Assembly (NCBI GenBank): GCA_944323165.1
Contig: CALURK010000015.1
Span: forward strand, 1-41,542
DNA from: Candidatus Gastranaerophilales bacterium
GTDB lineage: Bacteria; Cyanobacteriota; Vampirovibrionia; Gastranaerophilales; Gastranaerophilaceae
Reading direction: 5' to 3'
Length of the DNA stretch: 41,542 nt
Part shown: positions 32,580-41,279 of the stretch, piece by piece
Layout: every line of letters starts with the position of its first letter
Position numbering within the stretch: the first letter of the stretch is position 1
Translations under genes and position numbers: made by a program
The notes under the pieces: generated by a model
What the model saw: the letters and a program-made list of their open reading frames with translations, nothing else
The model's database searches: none
Told to the model about the DNA's origin: nothing

Positions 32580-33081
32580 TTATTGAAGGAAGTTTCTTTA
32601 TTGCCTGATTTAGAAAATATTCCGCAAGGGAATTTGGCAAAATTTCTCTTTTAGCTTCTTCTATCTCGTACCATTTCCCATAATCAACTTCTTTTGATAA
32701 TTCAAAATTCTCATCTTTTGTTTGAACAATAAAATTATTTATTAGCGAATTCGATTTTTCAAAAAATTTACTTTCATTAAAATGGAAAAACTCAACTTCA
32801 AGATTTGTTTCTTCTTTCAATTCTCTCTTAACGGTTTCTTCCAAGCATTCGCCTCTGTTAACATATCCTGCAACCAAAATATTTTTATCCCGCCCATACT
32901 GTTTGATGAGAAGTATTTTAGAAAAATTTGGGTTAAAAACAATCATACTTACTGCAGAATTGAATATCGGAAATCTAAATTCCTGGCATTTTGGACAATA
33001 TGGCACCATCCCCTCGCTTATTCCGCAATTAAAACATTCCTTTTGTATGAGTTTTTCTCCGCATTTATAACAGTATTCCAT
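32566..33081 (-). CDS. Zinc-ribbon NUDIX hydrolase
   Basis: A 171-residue protein. Six cysteines in three CxxC pairs (4/7, 16/19, 29/32) form an N-terminal zinc ribbon. The NUDIX box is at 72-96: GYVNRGE, seven residues, RELKEETNLEV; it matches G-x5-E-x7-REUxEE except that the final Gly is Asn. The layout is NudC-like, but the NudC-specific SQPWPFPxS motif is absent, so a NAD(H) substrate is not supported and other nucleoside diphosphate derivatives are possible. ATG lies 2 nt after the waaA stop, which makes it the last gene of a three-gene minus-strand unit. Confidence 0.88.
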   Translation of the reverse strand: MEYCYKCGEKLIQKECFNCGISEGMVPYCPKCQEFRFPIFNSAVSMIVFNPNFSKILLIKQYGRDKNILVAGYVNRGECLEETVKRELKEETNLEVEFFHFNESKFFEKSNSLINNFIVQTKDENFELSKEVDYGKWYEIEEAKREILPNSLAEYFLNQAIKKLPSIIKMK

Positions 33082-33083
33082 TT

Positions 33084-34331
33084 TTATTCTTTACTTAAAA
33101 TATTATTTATCTTTGAAATAACAAAACTTATAGCACCTCTGTTTTTATCAAAAACATTTTTGCAGGCGTTCTTTGTATCAAGATAAACTTGTTGTTCGCT
33201 AAGAAGTTTATCTATGTACTCATAAAACTCTTCAGGAGTTTGTACTACTTTACCTGCACCTGATTTGCACAGTACTTCATAAATATCTTTGAAATTAAAT
33301 ACTGCAGGACCTGATACAACTGGTTTTTCAAAAATTGCAGCTTCTAGCGGATTATGACCACCTGTATTATTAAAACTTCCTCCAATAAACGCAATGTCAC
33401 ATATTGAATACATTTTCTTTAATTCGCCCAATGTGTCTAAAATAATTACGTCTATTGATGAAGAAAATTTGCAATCCTGAGAGCGCAAACCAAAAGATAA
33501 ATTATGTTTTTTGACAATATCCTTAATCTCCTCAACGCGTTCAAGATGTCTTGGAGCAATTAATAGTTTTAAGTCGCTATGTTTTTGTTTTAATTTTTCA
33601 TAAGTAGAAATTACAATTTCGTTTTCAGGTTTGTGTGTACTTCCTGCAAGAAAAATTCTATACCCGCTCTGGCCTATATCAACTTTTTCTTCTGTAGGTT
33701 CAATATCAAATTTTAAATTTCCCATAACATCAGCTTTGTTTTCATCAAGTCCGATTGAGATGAATTTGTTTTTATCTTCAATACTTTGAGAATAAACAGC
33801 TTTGTAATTTGCTAGAACTATTTTGAAAAATAATTTGGCACGCTTATATGAAGAATATGATAAATCAGAAATTCTTGCGTTAATTATGATAAGCGGAATA
33901 TTTCTTTTTTTGCAGCTGTAAGCAAAATACGGCCAGATTTCCGTTTCTGCAATAATAGATATTGCAGGTTTTATTTTTGATAAAAATTTGTTAACTGAAA
34001 TTGGTGTATCAAAAGGAAAATAGGTTACATAATCTGCAATATTTTCAAATTTCTTTTGCGCAATTTGCTGGCCTGCATAAGTAAAAGTTGTCACAACAAG
34101 CTTATGCTTTGGATATTTTGATTTAATTTCCTTTACCAAATTTTCAATAGCAAGTGCTTCTCCTACAGAACAGGCATGGATATGTATAACTTTGTCTTCT
34201 TTGCTGAATTCTCTTACATTACCAAATTTCTCTTTCCAACCGTGCGATTTTTTATGAATTACACGCTCAACAAAATAAAATGGTAAAAATAAATAAAATA
34301 AAATTGTTACAACTATTTCTAAAAGAAGCAT
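33084..34331 (-). CDS. waaA: WaaA (KdtA), Kdo transferase
   Basis: WaaA adds 3-deoxy-D-manno-oct-2-ulosonic acid to lipid IVA at the inner membrane, so the cell likely makes LPS. It has 415 residues: N-terminal membrane anchor (about 5-22), the segment WKEKFG with the expected catalytic glutamate Glu34, HACSVGEA, TFTYAGQQ, AETEIWP, NARISD, and the GT-B C-domain with LAGSTH, IAPRHLERV, GGSFNNTGGHNPLEA. Start at 34331 is an ATG with GGTGG 5 nt upstream; a TTG start 15 nt earlier would be possible but lies in that site. It is 27 nt downstream of a glycosyltransferase gene and 2 nt upstream of the NUDIX gene. Confidence 0.95.
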   Translation of the reverse strand: MLLLEIVVTILFYLFLPFYFVERVIHKKSHGWKEKFGNVREFSKEDKVIHIHACSVGEALAIENLVKEIKSKYPKHKLVVTTFTYAGQQIAQKKFENIADYVTYFPFDTPISVNKFLSKIKPAISIIAETEIWPYFAYSCKKRNIPLIIINARISDLSYSSYKRAKLFFKIVLANYKAVYSQSIEDKNKFISIGLDENKADVMGNLKFDIEPTEEKVDIGQSGYRIFLAGSTHKPENEIVISTYEKLKQKHSDLKLLIAPRHLERVEEIKDIVKKHNLSFGLRSQDCKFSSSIDVIILDTLGELKKMYSICDIAFIGGSFNNTGGHNPLEAAIFEKPVVSGPAVFNFKDIYEVLCKSGAGKVVQTPEEFYEYIDKLLSEQQVYLDTKNACKNVFDKNRGAISFVISKINNILSKE

Positions 34332-34358
34332 ACTTCCACCTTGCAAATTTTTTAATAA

Positions 34359-35084
34359 TTATCCCCAATATTTATCAAGCCACTTGGTTGGTTTAACGTA
34401 TCTTAGCCCGCCTTTACCCATAAAACCTTTATAAGCCTGCTCAGGTGTTGGTCTTCCGTGGAATACTATAATTTTTGCTTCTTGAGGATCTCTTGGCATC
34501 TTAAAGAAATTCAGCGGGAATGGCTGCAGGCAGTTTCTTTTAAAACTTACACACCAAGTTTTATCCCAATATTTCAAAATACCTTTTCTTTTCATTTCGT
34601 ATGATAGAAACGCTTGTTCGTTTTTATAGTCGTGTCTAATTTCGTTTCCCAATTTGTAGAAGTTTTCTAATACATCGGGGTGTTTTCCTACTTCAAAACG
34701 AAATACAGAGGAATTACCGATAATGTCGTCAGGGAAATCCCAATCTTTTACTATAAGAAACTCTCCTTCTGCTTCGAAAAACGGAGCTAAATCGCTTCTT
34801 ATTACAATATCTAAGTCTAAAAATAATGCTGTACCTTCTAAATCGGCAAGTTTTTCGTTGAAAAGTGATAATTTCCTCCAACCCTTATCACCAATATTAG
34901 GATTATCTTCGTAAGGAGGTAATTCTCTGGTTTCGATACCTTCCGCTAAACCTTCGCTATTGTCGGTAAAACAGATAAAACGATGTGGCAAAGAAAGATT
35001 TTTTTCTACCATCTTGTACAATCTGTTAACGTATTCTGGTCCGAATTTTGTACCCCATTTGATACAAATAACATTTTTTGTCAT
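34359..35084 (-). CDS. GT-A type glycosyltransferase (DxD)
   Basis: A 241-residue cytoplasmic protein with the GT-A fold signs: MTKNVICIKWGTKFG at the start, a RFICFTD strand, and the metal-binding DLD at 90-92 in FLDLDIVIRSDL. FHGRPTPE near the C-terminus resembles the late active-site histidine region of sugar transferases. Donor and acceptor are unknown. As first gene of the unit with waaA and the NUDIX hydrolase it may act on LPS core or another surface glycan; that is inference from order. A GGAG site precedes the ATG at 35082-35084. Confidence 0.78.
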   Translation of the reverse strand: MTKNVICIKWGTKFGPEYVNRLYKMVEKNLSLPHRFICFTDNSEGLAEGIETRELPPYEDNPNIGDKGWRKLSLFNEKLADLEGTALFLDLDIVIRSDLAPFFEAEGEFLIVKDWDFPDDIIGNSSVFRFEVGKHPDVLENFYKLGNEIRHDYKNEQAFLSYEMKRKGILKYWDKTWCVSFKRNCLQPFPLNFFKMPRDPQEAKIIVFHGRPTPEQAYKGFMGKGGLRYVKPTKWLDKYWG

Positions 35085-35164
35085 ACTCCCTCCGAAACTT
35101 CTATAGACACGTGTTTAATTATATGACAAATACTGTATTCCGTCAAACCAGATAAAGAAATTTT

Positions 35165-35205
35165 TAAAAGAAAAAACAAAAAAAGAAAGGACAAAAAATG
35201 TCCTT
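35165..35205 (-). terminator. Terminator of the flagellar operon
   Basis: On the minus strand the stem AAGGACA (arms 35199-35205 and 35187-35193, 5-nt loop) is followed by TTTCTTTTTTTTG and further T-rich sequence. It lies about 80 nt after flgL. Together with the hairpin at 35251-35280 this ends the flagellar transcript. The 200-nt gap to the next gene holds nothing else that I see. Confidence 0.7.
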
Positions 35206-35250
35206 AAAAATGGTAAGTATATTAAAATTGTAGACTATATTCTTTAGAAC

Positions 35251-35280
35251 CCCGCAATTTTCATCCGTGAAAAAAGCGGG
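35251..35280. terminator. Hairpin just after flgL
   Basis: CCCGC (35251-35255) and GCGGG (35276-35280) with a partly paired A/T interior form a stem. It sits 6 nt after the flgL stop; a T-run follows it only on the plus strand (AATTTTTT), so on the minus strand it may act as a transcript-stabilising hairpin ahead of the terminator at 35165-35205. Confidence 0.5.
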
Positions 35281-35286
35281 AATTTT

Positions 35287-36387
35287 TTATAGATAATTAA
35301 GCAAACTCATTCCCATAGAAGCAGATGATACCTGCAAGCTTGCTTGATAAGCGTATTGTGCCATATACCAATCAGTAATTGCTGTTGTAATATCTACATC
35401 TTGAATTTCTGATAAATAGGCTGTCAAATTTGTATTATTGGTATCAAGAGTAGATGTTGTCATCTCCAAACGGTTATATACACCGCCGAATTTAGTTTGT
35501 TCTTCGGTTATCATTTTCATCGAAGAGTCGAACATATCTAGTGTAGAATTCATTTGTTCATAACCTGCTTCTGTGTCGCCATCAAGAATCATTTGTATAG
35601 AATTACTTAGAAGTTTCATTGCACCTAAAACGCCGGAGTATTCTTCGTTTGCCACAGAAACTTTTAAGTCAGCGGTATCACCATTGTATGTTGTGCCGTC
35701 CTCATAAGCATAAGTTTTACTTCCATCAGCTTCTATTGTTTCTATAACTTTTTTACCGTCAGCATCTGTAAAAACATTTTTGCCGTCTGCAGTTTGTTCT
35801 TGAATTGCTTCATAATACCCAAAAACTCTATCACCGGTTGTATTTATAACTTCAAAAACTCCATCAGCTACTTCTGTTTGTCTTATGTAATCAGGATTGT
35901 CATAAGGAGTTCCGTTGTAAATTATATTTCCGTTTTCATCTATTGTATATGGTGTTGTTTTAGTATTTGCACCGCCAAAAATATAATTATCATTATATTC
36001 AGTATTGGCAAGATCCACCATTGTCTTTATAGTTTCGTCGATTTCGACTTTAATAGCTGCTAATGAATCATTTCCATAAGTTTGGTTGCTTGCCTGCACA
36101 GCTTTGTCCCAAGCTGAAGATAAGTAGCCGGTTGCCAAGCTCATTAAATCATCAAGTGCGCTTAATTCACTTTTTGCCATCTCAACATTGGTTGAAAACG
36201 TGTCGATTTGTCCCAATTGTCGGTTAGTATTTATGATGTTAACAGCTGCAATCGGATCGTCTGTTATATTCATAACCTTGTGACCGGATGTTAGCTGTGC
36301 TGTTATTTTATTGTAGTTTATAAGGTTTTGTTGCATATCGGCAACAAGTTGTGCATATTTACCGCTAGTTGAAATTCTATCTACCAT
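35287..36387 (-). CDS. flgL: FlgL, hook-filament junction protein (HAP3)
   Basis: FlgL caps the hook and links it to the filament through FlgK. Its 366 residues have the flagellin-like N-terminal coiled-coil segment (RISTSGKYAQLVADMQQNL, LTSGHKVMNITDDPIAAVN) and the matching C-terminal helix ending SASMGMSLLNYL, around a variable Asp/Gly/Thr-rich D2/D3 region. It begins 4 nt downstream of flgK. It is the last gene of the operon. No flagellin gene is in the window. Confidence 0.93.
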   Translation of the reverse strand: MVDRISTSGKYAQLVADMQQNLINYNKITAQLTSGHKVMNITDDPIAAVNIINTNRQLGQIDTFSTNVEMAKSELSALDDLMSLATGYLSSAWDKAVQASNQTYGNDSLAAIKVEIDETIKTMVDLANTEYNDNYIFGGANTKTTPYTIDENGNIIYNGTPYDNPDYIRQTEVADGVFEVINTTGDRVFGYYEAIQEQTADGKNVFTDADGKKVIETIEADGSKTYAYEDGTTYNGDTADLKVSVANEEYSGVLGAMKLLSNSIQMILDGDTEAGYEQMNSTLDMFDSSMKMITEEQTKFGGVYNRLEMTTSTLDTNNTNLTAYLSEIQDVDITTAITDWYMAQYAYQASLQVSSASMGMSLLNYL

Positions 36388-36391
36388 AAAA

Positions 36392-38002
36392 CTAACCTCC
36401 TAGTGTCATTAAAGTGTCTAAACATGCGTTACAAGTGTTGAATACCTGTGCTGCAGCTGAATAGGCAGTTTGATATTTAACCAAATCAACTAATTCTTCG
36501 TTTAAGTCAACTCCTGTAGCATCCTTAATTTTTGACTCTACTGAATCAAGGACTGATGATTGTGTGTCATAAAGAGTTTGTAAGCTGCTTCCTGCAGAAG
36601 CGATTTTACCAACCATTGATGTATAAAAGTCTTCTATAGACATTCCGTTTAAAGAATCTTGTTTAGTGTTTCTTGTGCCCAACATTGCCGCAACGTTTTG
36701 AGCATTACCGACGGCATTTTCATCAAAGTTTGCGCCATCTTCAAAATAAGCGCAAGATATATTCCAAATGCCGTCTTCTGTCAGCAATGAAGGATTGAGT
36801 TGAATATTACCGGCTGTAATTCCTGTGTTTACGATATTTCCGTCTGCATCTGTTGTTACAAATAAATAGTTATCATCCGGGCTGTCCATTAATTTCCCTG
36901 TATCATCAGGATTAATGCAATAAGCGCCTTCTCTTGTATTTAATTCATTAAATATATCAGCTACAGCTTGGGCCAGTGTATTAAGGCTTTTCATAACCGT
37001 TCCTGCATTTGTTTCCCCATCTACTGCTGTAGCTGAATGTAACATTCCTCCAAGAGTGCCTTCTGTAATAATTGAATTTGCATTTGACATTACTACAGCA
37101 CCGTCTTCCTCCGGATTTATAATGCTGATAACAGCATTTTCCCCATCCCAATCATCAGGATAAGCAATCGGCGGATTTTGTGATTCACAATAAGATTTTG
37201 CAGTCTGAATATCAAGCTCTCCAACAACTTTTGCACCTCTTACAAGATCAACATTTCCTATTGAAACTCTTACTGCACCATTGTGAATTTCTTCTACATC
37301 AATGTCTACAAATTGAGCAATATCGTTTAAAATTAAATCACGCTTGTCTAATAAATTATTTGCTTCTAATGTTCCTGTTTGTGTTACCATTAGAGCTCTG
37401 TTAACATCTGCCAATTCTGCTAATTTGTCATTTAATGCAGAATATTGAACATATATTTGCGAACTTTCTAAAGCACTTTGTGATTCGCCATCTCCAAGAA
37501 CTTTCGATGTTAACTGTTCTAACTCTATACTTTTAGAATTCATTGTAGAAACTAATGTCTTTGCTGTTTCTATAAAATTAGTTCTTGCTGTTGAACTTGC
37601 CGGGTATTCGTTTAAGTTATTTAGTGCTTCATAAAAGTCTGATAAGGCTGCGTCCAAACCTTCGCCTTCTAAATCGTCAAAAATATCCGCCAAATCTCCA
37701 ATTGCATCCAATTGTTGATCAAGAGTATTAAGGTGAGAAAGCTGATCTCTGTAATAATTGTTCAAGTATTCATCATTATAACGCATTACATTGGCTATCA
37801 TAACGCCGCCGTTTGCACGGATTTGGTTATTTACGTTATCACCGATGGCTCCTGCAATATTTCTTGTAGCTAAATTTACACGCTGCTTGTGATATCCTTC
37901 TGTATTCATATTTGCAACGTTATGGGATACAACACTTATTGCTTTCTCGTTTACAGAAAGTGTATTTGCAGTCATATTTAATGATGATAACAAACTTGCC
38001 AT
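36392..38002 (-). CDS. flgK: FlgK, hook-filament junction protein (HAP1)
   Basis: FlgK joins the hook to FlgL. It has 536 residues. The N-terminal rod/hook signature (ALSVNEKAISVVSHNVANMNTEGYHKQRV) and the C-terminal helix NEELVDLVKYQTAYSAAAQVFNT are canonical. The central region is variable. It is exported by the flagellar type III system without a cleaved signal. It sits 66 nt downstream of flgN, its chaperone, with a hairpin between them, and 4 nt upstream of flgL. Confidence 0.93.
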   Translation of the reverse strand: MASLLSSLNMTANTLSVNEKAISVVSHNVANMNTEGYHKQRVNLATRNIAGAIGDNVNNQIRANGGVMIANVMRYNDEYLNNYYRDQLSHLNTLDQQLDAIGDLADIFDDLEGEGLDAALSDFYEALNNLNEYPASSTARTNFIETAKTLVSTMNSKSIELEQLTSKVLGDGESQSALESSQIYVQYSALNDKLAELADVNRALMVTQTGTLEANNLLDKRDLILNDIAQFVDIDVEEIHNGAVRVSIGNVDLVRGAKVVGELDIQTAKSYCESQNPPIAYPDDWDGENAVISIINPEEDGAVVMSNANSIITEGTLGGMLHSATAVDGETNAGTVMKSLNTLAQAVADIFNELNTREGAYCINPDDTGKLMDSPDDNYLFVTTDADGNIVNTGITAGNIQLNPSLLTEDGIWNISCAYFEDGANFDENAVGNAQNVAAMLGTRNTKQDSLNGMSIEDFYTSMVGKIASAGSSLQTLYDTQSSVLDSVESKIKDATGVDLNEELVDLVKYQTAYSAAAQVFNTCNACLDTLMTLGG

Positions 38003-38037
38003 TGTTTACCTCTTTTTATCTTTGTGTGTAGAAATCC

Positions 38038-38072
38038 CTAAGAAACCAGAATATGTAGCTGGATTTTCTTAG
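38038..38072 (-). promoter_or_regulatory. Intercistronic hairpin between flgN and flgK
   Basis: Arms CTAAGAAACCAG (38038-38049) and CTGG-AT-TTTCTTAG (38059-38072) pair with a 2-nt bulge. The flgN stop codon is inside the stem. It might set differential expression of the chaperone and its substrate. Confidence 0.5.
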
Positions 38073-38566
38073 ACTTCTTCATTTATGGTCCACATGTCAT
38101 ATTCATGTGTGTCTGTCTTGCCTGCTCCGTTATAATTACATCCTTGAGGAGCAAATGCATCAATAATTGTTTCCAACATCTTGTTAGAAATTATGATGCC
38201 ATGTTTTAGTAATTCCACATTTTGATTATTTAATAACGTTAACTCAGGAATAATTTTACAAATCTTTACTTTTCTCTCTTTTAAAGCTTCCACATATTCA
38301 GGTGCTTCTTTAGTTGCAAACTCAATAAAACCAGACATGTTGGTGTCTTTGCCAACCATTTCAATTGCAAGATTTTTTCTTGACTCATTCAGTTTTGTTA
38401 TCTCATTATTGAGTGCCAAGATTTTGTTATCCAAAACTCCCAAATCATCAGGTTTTGATTTTTTCAAAGTTTCTTTTTTATCTTCGAAAAGCTCTTTTAA
38501 CTTTGTATATGCTCCGAGTTCCTTATCTAATACTTCTATTAAATTTTTAAAGAGTTTTTTATCCAT
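38069..38566 (-). CDS. flgN: FlgN-like flagellar export chaperone
   Basis: FlgN binds FlgK and FlgL and holds them unfolded for export. This 165-residue, strongly helical, coiled-coil protein fits by size, the NLIEVLDKELGAYTKLKELFEDK repeat type (shown in short form: KNLIEVLDKELGAY) and position directly before flgK. A C-terminal Cys/Gly stretch (PQGCNYNGAG) is unusual. Start at 38566 has AAAGGATAAA upstream; a longer frame to 38728 would overlap flgH. Sequence identity of the family is always low, so the call rests on context. Confidence 0.75.
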   Translation of the reverse strand: MDKKLFKNLIEVLDKELGAYTKLKELFEDKKETLKKSKPDDLGVLDNKILALNNEITKLNESRKNLAIEMVGKDTNMSGFIEFATKEAPEYVEALKERKVKICKIIPELTLLNNQNVELLKHGIIISNKMLETIIDAFAPQGCNYNGAGKTDTHEYDMWTINEEV

Positions 38567-38603
38567 TTTATCCTTTAATTTTCTTTTTATACTGTTAGTT
38601 ATA

Positions 38604-39212
38604 CTAGAACAGATATTTAACAAATCTGTTGAAGATACCTTCGTTCTGGTTTCTGGAGATTGCACCTCTGCCTGATAGAGCAAATTGTAAGTTAGAAACG
38701 TTGTATGAATAAATTTCTCCGTTAGCATTCAACCATCTAGGATCAACAACCCCTGTTACTATAAAATCCATTCTTTCATTACCGTTTACAAGAGTCTTTT
38801 TGCCTTGAACCGCTAAATTCCCGTTAGGAAGCTGTTGAACGACTTGAACTGCTATTTGATCGCCGAATGTTAAAGTTCGACCGCCTGTTGCAGAGTTGGC
38901 AACTTCATTTGATCCGCCAAAGCCGTCTGAGTCTTTCAATGAAAAACCAAACCACTTGTTAATAAATGAGGTGAACGTGTCAACTGTATTTGAAGATTTT
39001 TCTGATGAATAAGTTAAGCTATCATTTACGGAGATGTTTTCTTGCATAATTATTGATATTAAATCTCCGATTTGATGTGCTTGAACTCCTCCAAATAATG
39101 ATCTTGGAACGCCTGCATAATTTTGGGTTGCTCCAAGCGTGAACAATGATTCTGCATTTACGCAAACACTTGTCATCATTAATATAGCAATTATGGTTAA
39201 TACTTTTTTCAT
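38604..39212 (-). CDS. flgH: FlgH, flagellar L-ring protein
   Basis: FlgH forms the L ring in the outer membrane. It has 202 residues with the conserved central motifs HQIGDLISIIMQENISVND, GDQIAVQVVQQLPNGNLAVQGKK and IVTGVVDPRWL. FlgH is normally a lipoprotein; this one has a hydrophobic signal peptide (KVLTIIAILMMTSV) whose only cysteine sits in TSVC-VNAESL, which does not fit a normal lipobox, while VNA-ES fits signal peptidase I. Start at 39212 follows GAGGGGAA. The protein lies between the 92-residue gene and flgN. Confidence 0.93.
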   Translation of the reverse strand: MKKVLTIIAILMMTSVCVNAESLFTLGATQNYAGVPRSLFGGVQAHQIGDLISIIMQENISVNDSLTYSSEKSSNTVDTFTSFINKWFGFSLKDSDGFGGSNEVANSATGGRTLTFGDQIAVQVVQQLPNGNLAVQGKKTLVNGNERMDFIVTGVVDPRWLNANGEIYSYNVSNLQFALSGRGAISRNQNEGIFNRFVKYLF

Positions 39213-39271
39213 TTTTCCCCTCAAGTCTTTAATTGGCAAATTCCCCAAACTTTAATATACAGTCCCTTAGC

Positions 39272-39550
39272 TTAGCAAAGATACTCCGCTATAACACTTC
39301 TACCGTATAATAGACCATATTTTATGTCATCATCTGAAATATTGAATTCGCCTACTGTTTTTGCGCATTCTCTTACTTCATTGACATCAATCATTTCAAG
39401 AAGTGATTTCGCATTGTTGGATTCAGTACCCCCTGAAACTTCTTTTGTTTCAGCTCCTTCATTAGTTTTAGGAGGAGTTTGTGCTGATTTGAAAGCACTT
39501 AGCGCGCTGAATTGCTGTACTGAATTATTTTGTCCTATTGATGATAACAT
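39272..39550 (-). CDS. Unknown small protein of the flagellar operon
   Basis: A 92-residue protein with a polar, Ser/Thr/Glu-rich first half and a compact helical second half ending ISDDDIKYGLLYGRSVIAEYLC. No match to FlgA, FlgM or other known flagellar families that I can recognise. AGGAG 6 nt before ATG at 39548-39550 supports translation. It sits between flgJ and flgH in the same operon with 60-nt spacers on both sides, so a flagellar role (regulator, rod or assembly factor) is inferred only from position. The Asp/Glu-rich C-terminus could be an interaction helix. Confidence 0.72.
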   Translation of the reverse strand: MLSSIGQNNSVQQFSALSAFKSAQTPPKTNEGAETKEVSGGTESNNAKSLLEMIDVNEVRECAKTVGEFNISDDDIKYGLLYGRSVIAEYLC

Positions 39551-39610
39551 TATGGCTCCTATTTTTTTACTCTTGTGAGTTTGCTTTTTTTATTTCTCTT
39601 AAATATTTAT

Positions 39611-39964
39611 TTACCCGCCAACATATTTTTCCATTTGTCTGTAGATTTGGTCTGCAAATCCGAATGATGTTCTTGGATTGTTTGCAATATCTCGTCCCAT
39701 TTGTTGATAAACAATTGATTTAAAGGTATCAACATATTGGCTTTCTTTGCCGAACAGTCCGTTTTCTCTATCTACGGTTTTGTCCATTTCTGACAGCATT
39801 TTGGTTATGAATATTGATTCAAATTCTGTTGCGGCTTTTCTTAACTGCTCTTTGGAATCTCCGGATTCTTTGATTCTGTTATATAGAACTTGATCAGAGT
39901 TTACTGTCTGAGCATTGTCTAATCCGTGTTTTATTAAATCTATTGTAGGTGTTGAAAAATCCAT
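39611..39964 (-). CDS. flgJ: FlgJ-type rod-binding protein (short form)
   Basis: This is the N-terminal rod-binding (rod cap) domain of FlgJ alone, at 117 residues: KAATEFESIFITKMLSEMDKT, GKESQYVDTFKSIVYQQMGRDIA and a short tail. It lacks the C-terminal peptidoglycan hydrolase of the proteobacterial form, so a separate enzyme is needed to open the wall. Short forms are typical outside Beta- and Gammaproteobacteria. Start at 39964 has GAGGGAA 6 nt upstream; flgI ends 15 nt before it. Confidence 0.92.
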   Translation of the reverse strand: MDFSTPTIDLIKHGLDNAQTVNSDQVLYNRIKESGDSKEQLRKAATEFESIFITKMLSEMDKTVDRENGLFGKESQYVDTFKSIVYQQMGRDIANNPRTSFGFADQIYRQMEKYVGG

Positions 39965-39979
39965 TTTTTCGTTCCCTCT

Positions 39980-41083
39980 TTATATAATTACTAAATCAGC
40001 TTGTAAGCTTCCTGATTTTTTGAGTGCTTGAAGTATTGAAATCAAATCAACAGGTGCTACTCCGATTGCATTCAAGGCTCTTACTAAATCATTAAGGTTG
40101 CTGTTAGCAGGCATTGTAACTAAACTACCAGGTGTTTTATTTATCTCAATGTCTGCGTTTTCAAAACCAACAGTTGCACCGTTTGCGAAAGCATTTGGTT
40201 GAGAAACTGCATTTGTTGTAGAAACCGTAACAGTGATATTACCGTGTGCAACGGCTGCAGGAAGTAGTTTTACATCAGCTCCGATTACTACCGTTCCAGT
40301 TCTTTCATTTACTACAACTTTTGCTTTATCCATAGTAGGAGATACTTCTAAATTCTCTACAATTGATAAGAAGTTTACCCTATCATTCATAAATCTTGCA
40401 GGAATTTCTACTTTTACTGAGCTTCCGTCAATTGCTTGAGCGGGTGCTACTTGTGAAATTGTTTTTGCTATTCTTGAAACAAGTGTGTAGTCAGAACGAT
40501 CAATAGAAAGCGTGATCGAATTTTCATCTCCGATTTCTGTATAAATATCACGTTCGATTATTGCACCACCTGGAATTCTTCCTGTTGTAGTAATAGCTGT
40601 TCTTGCAGAAGAACCTCCTGCTGCTTTATTAATACCGCCTACCGATAACGGTCCTTGTGCTACTGCAACGGCTTCTCCGTTTGGAGCTTTAAGAATAGTT
40701 TGAACAAGAACACCGCCTTCTAAGCTCTTACAGTCTGCCATTGCTGAAACTGTTACATCGATTTTGTCACCGTTTTTGGCAAACGGAGGCACTGTTGCTG
40801 TAACAATTACTGCAGCTGAAGCACCTTTTTGAATGTAGTTTTCTTGTTCAATTACTGTACCGAGGTTTCTTAATAACATTTGGTTTGTAATCTGTGTTGA
40901 ACGGGAATTATCACCTGTTCCGGGTAGACCAACAACGACACCATATCCTACTAACTGGTTTTCTCTAACACCTTTTATATGTGTTAAATCGACGATTCTT
41001 ACTTTTGCATCAATAGCACTAGCAGGCAATAATCCCCCTATAATCAACATCATTATTAATAAAACCGATAATATTTTTTTCAT
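39980..41083 (-). CDS. flgI: FlgI, flagellar P-ring protein
   Basis: FlgI forms the P ring around the rod in the periplasm. It has 367 residues. A clear signal peptide (KKILSVLLIMMLIIGGLLPASA) is followed by VRIVDLTHIKGVRENQLVGYGVVVGLPGTGD, DVTVSAMADC, GALNAIG-type and the terminal LQALKKSGSLQADLVII, all characteristic. It is the first gene of the flgI-flgJ-orf-flgH-flgN-flgK-flgL unit. A 7-bp inverted repeat (AGGATTA with TAATCCT) sits 22 nt before the ATG in its leader. Confidence 0.97.
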   Translation of the reverse strand: MKKILSVLLIMMLIIGGLLPASAIDAKVRIVDLTHIKGVRENQLVGYGVVVGLPGTGDNSRSTQITNQMLLRNLGTVIEQENYIQKGASAAVIVTATVPPFAKNGDKIDVTVSAMADCKSLEGGVLVQTILKAPNGEAVAVAQGPLSVGGINKAAGGSSARTAITTTGRIPGGAIIERDIYTEIGDENSITLSIDRSDYTLVSRIAKTISQVAPAQAIDGSSVKVEIPARFMNDRVNFLSIVENLEVSPTMDKAKVVVNERTGTVVIGADVKLLPAAVAHGNITVTVSTTNAVSQPNAFANGATVGFENADIEINKTPGSLVTMPANSNLNDLVRALNAIGVAPVDLISILQALKKSGSLQADLVII

Positions 41084-41104
41084 AATACTTACCCGCTTTC
41101 TTTC

Positions 41105-41134
41105 AGGATTACATGAATAATCCTTAAGAATATA
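41105..41134 (-). promoter_or_regulatory. flg operon leader: inverted repeat and candidate -10 box
   Basis: AGGATTA (41105-41111) and TAATCCT (41118-41124) form a perfect 7-bp inverted repeat with a 6-nt loop between the promoter and the flgI start. On the minus strand TATATT (41129-41134) is a possible -10 box; no sigma-28 (TAAA/GCCGATAA) signature is visible. Operator or 5-prime hairpin cannot be distinguished. Confidence 0.4.
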
Positions 41135-41279
41135 CCTTCCCCATTAAAAGTCTACATTGTATAGTTTAAAGCATCGAGCAGGATAAAACATCAATCATAT
41201 GGAGGAAATCTTGCCGGGGTGGGTGTATTTGTTGTTTTCTCGGTATGTTTTAAAGAGAATTTATTCCCTCCCTTGAAAG

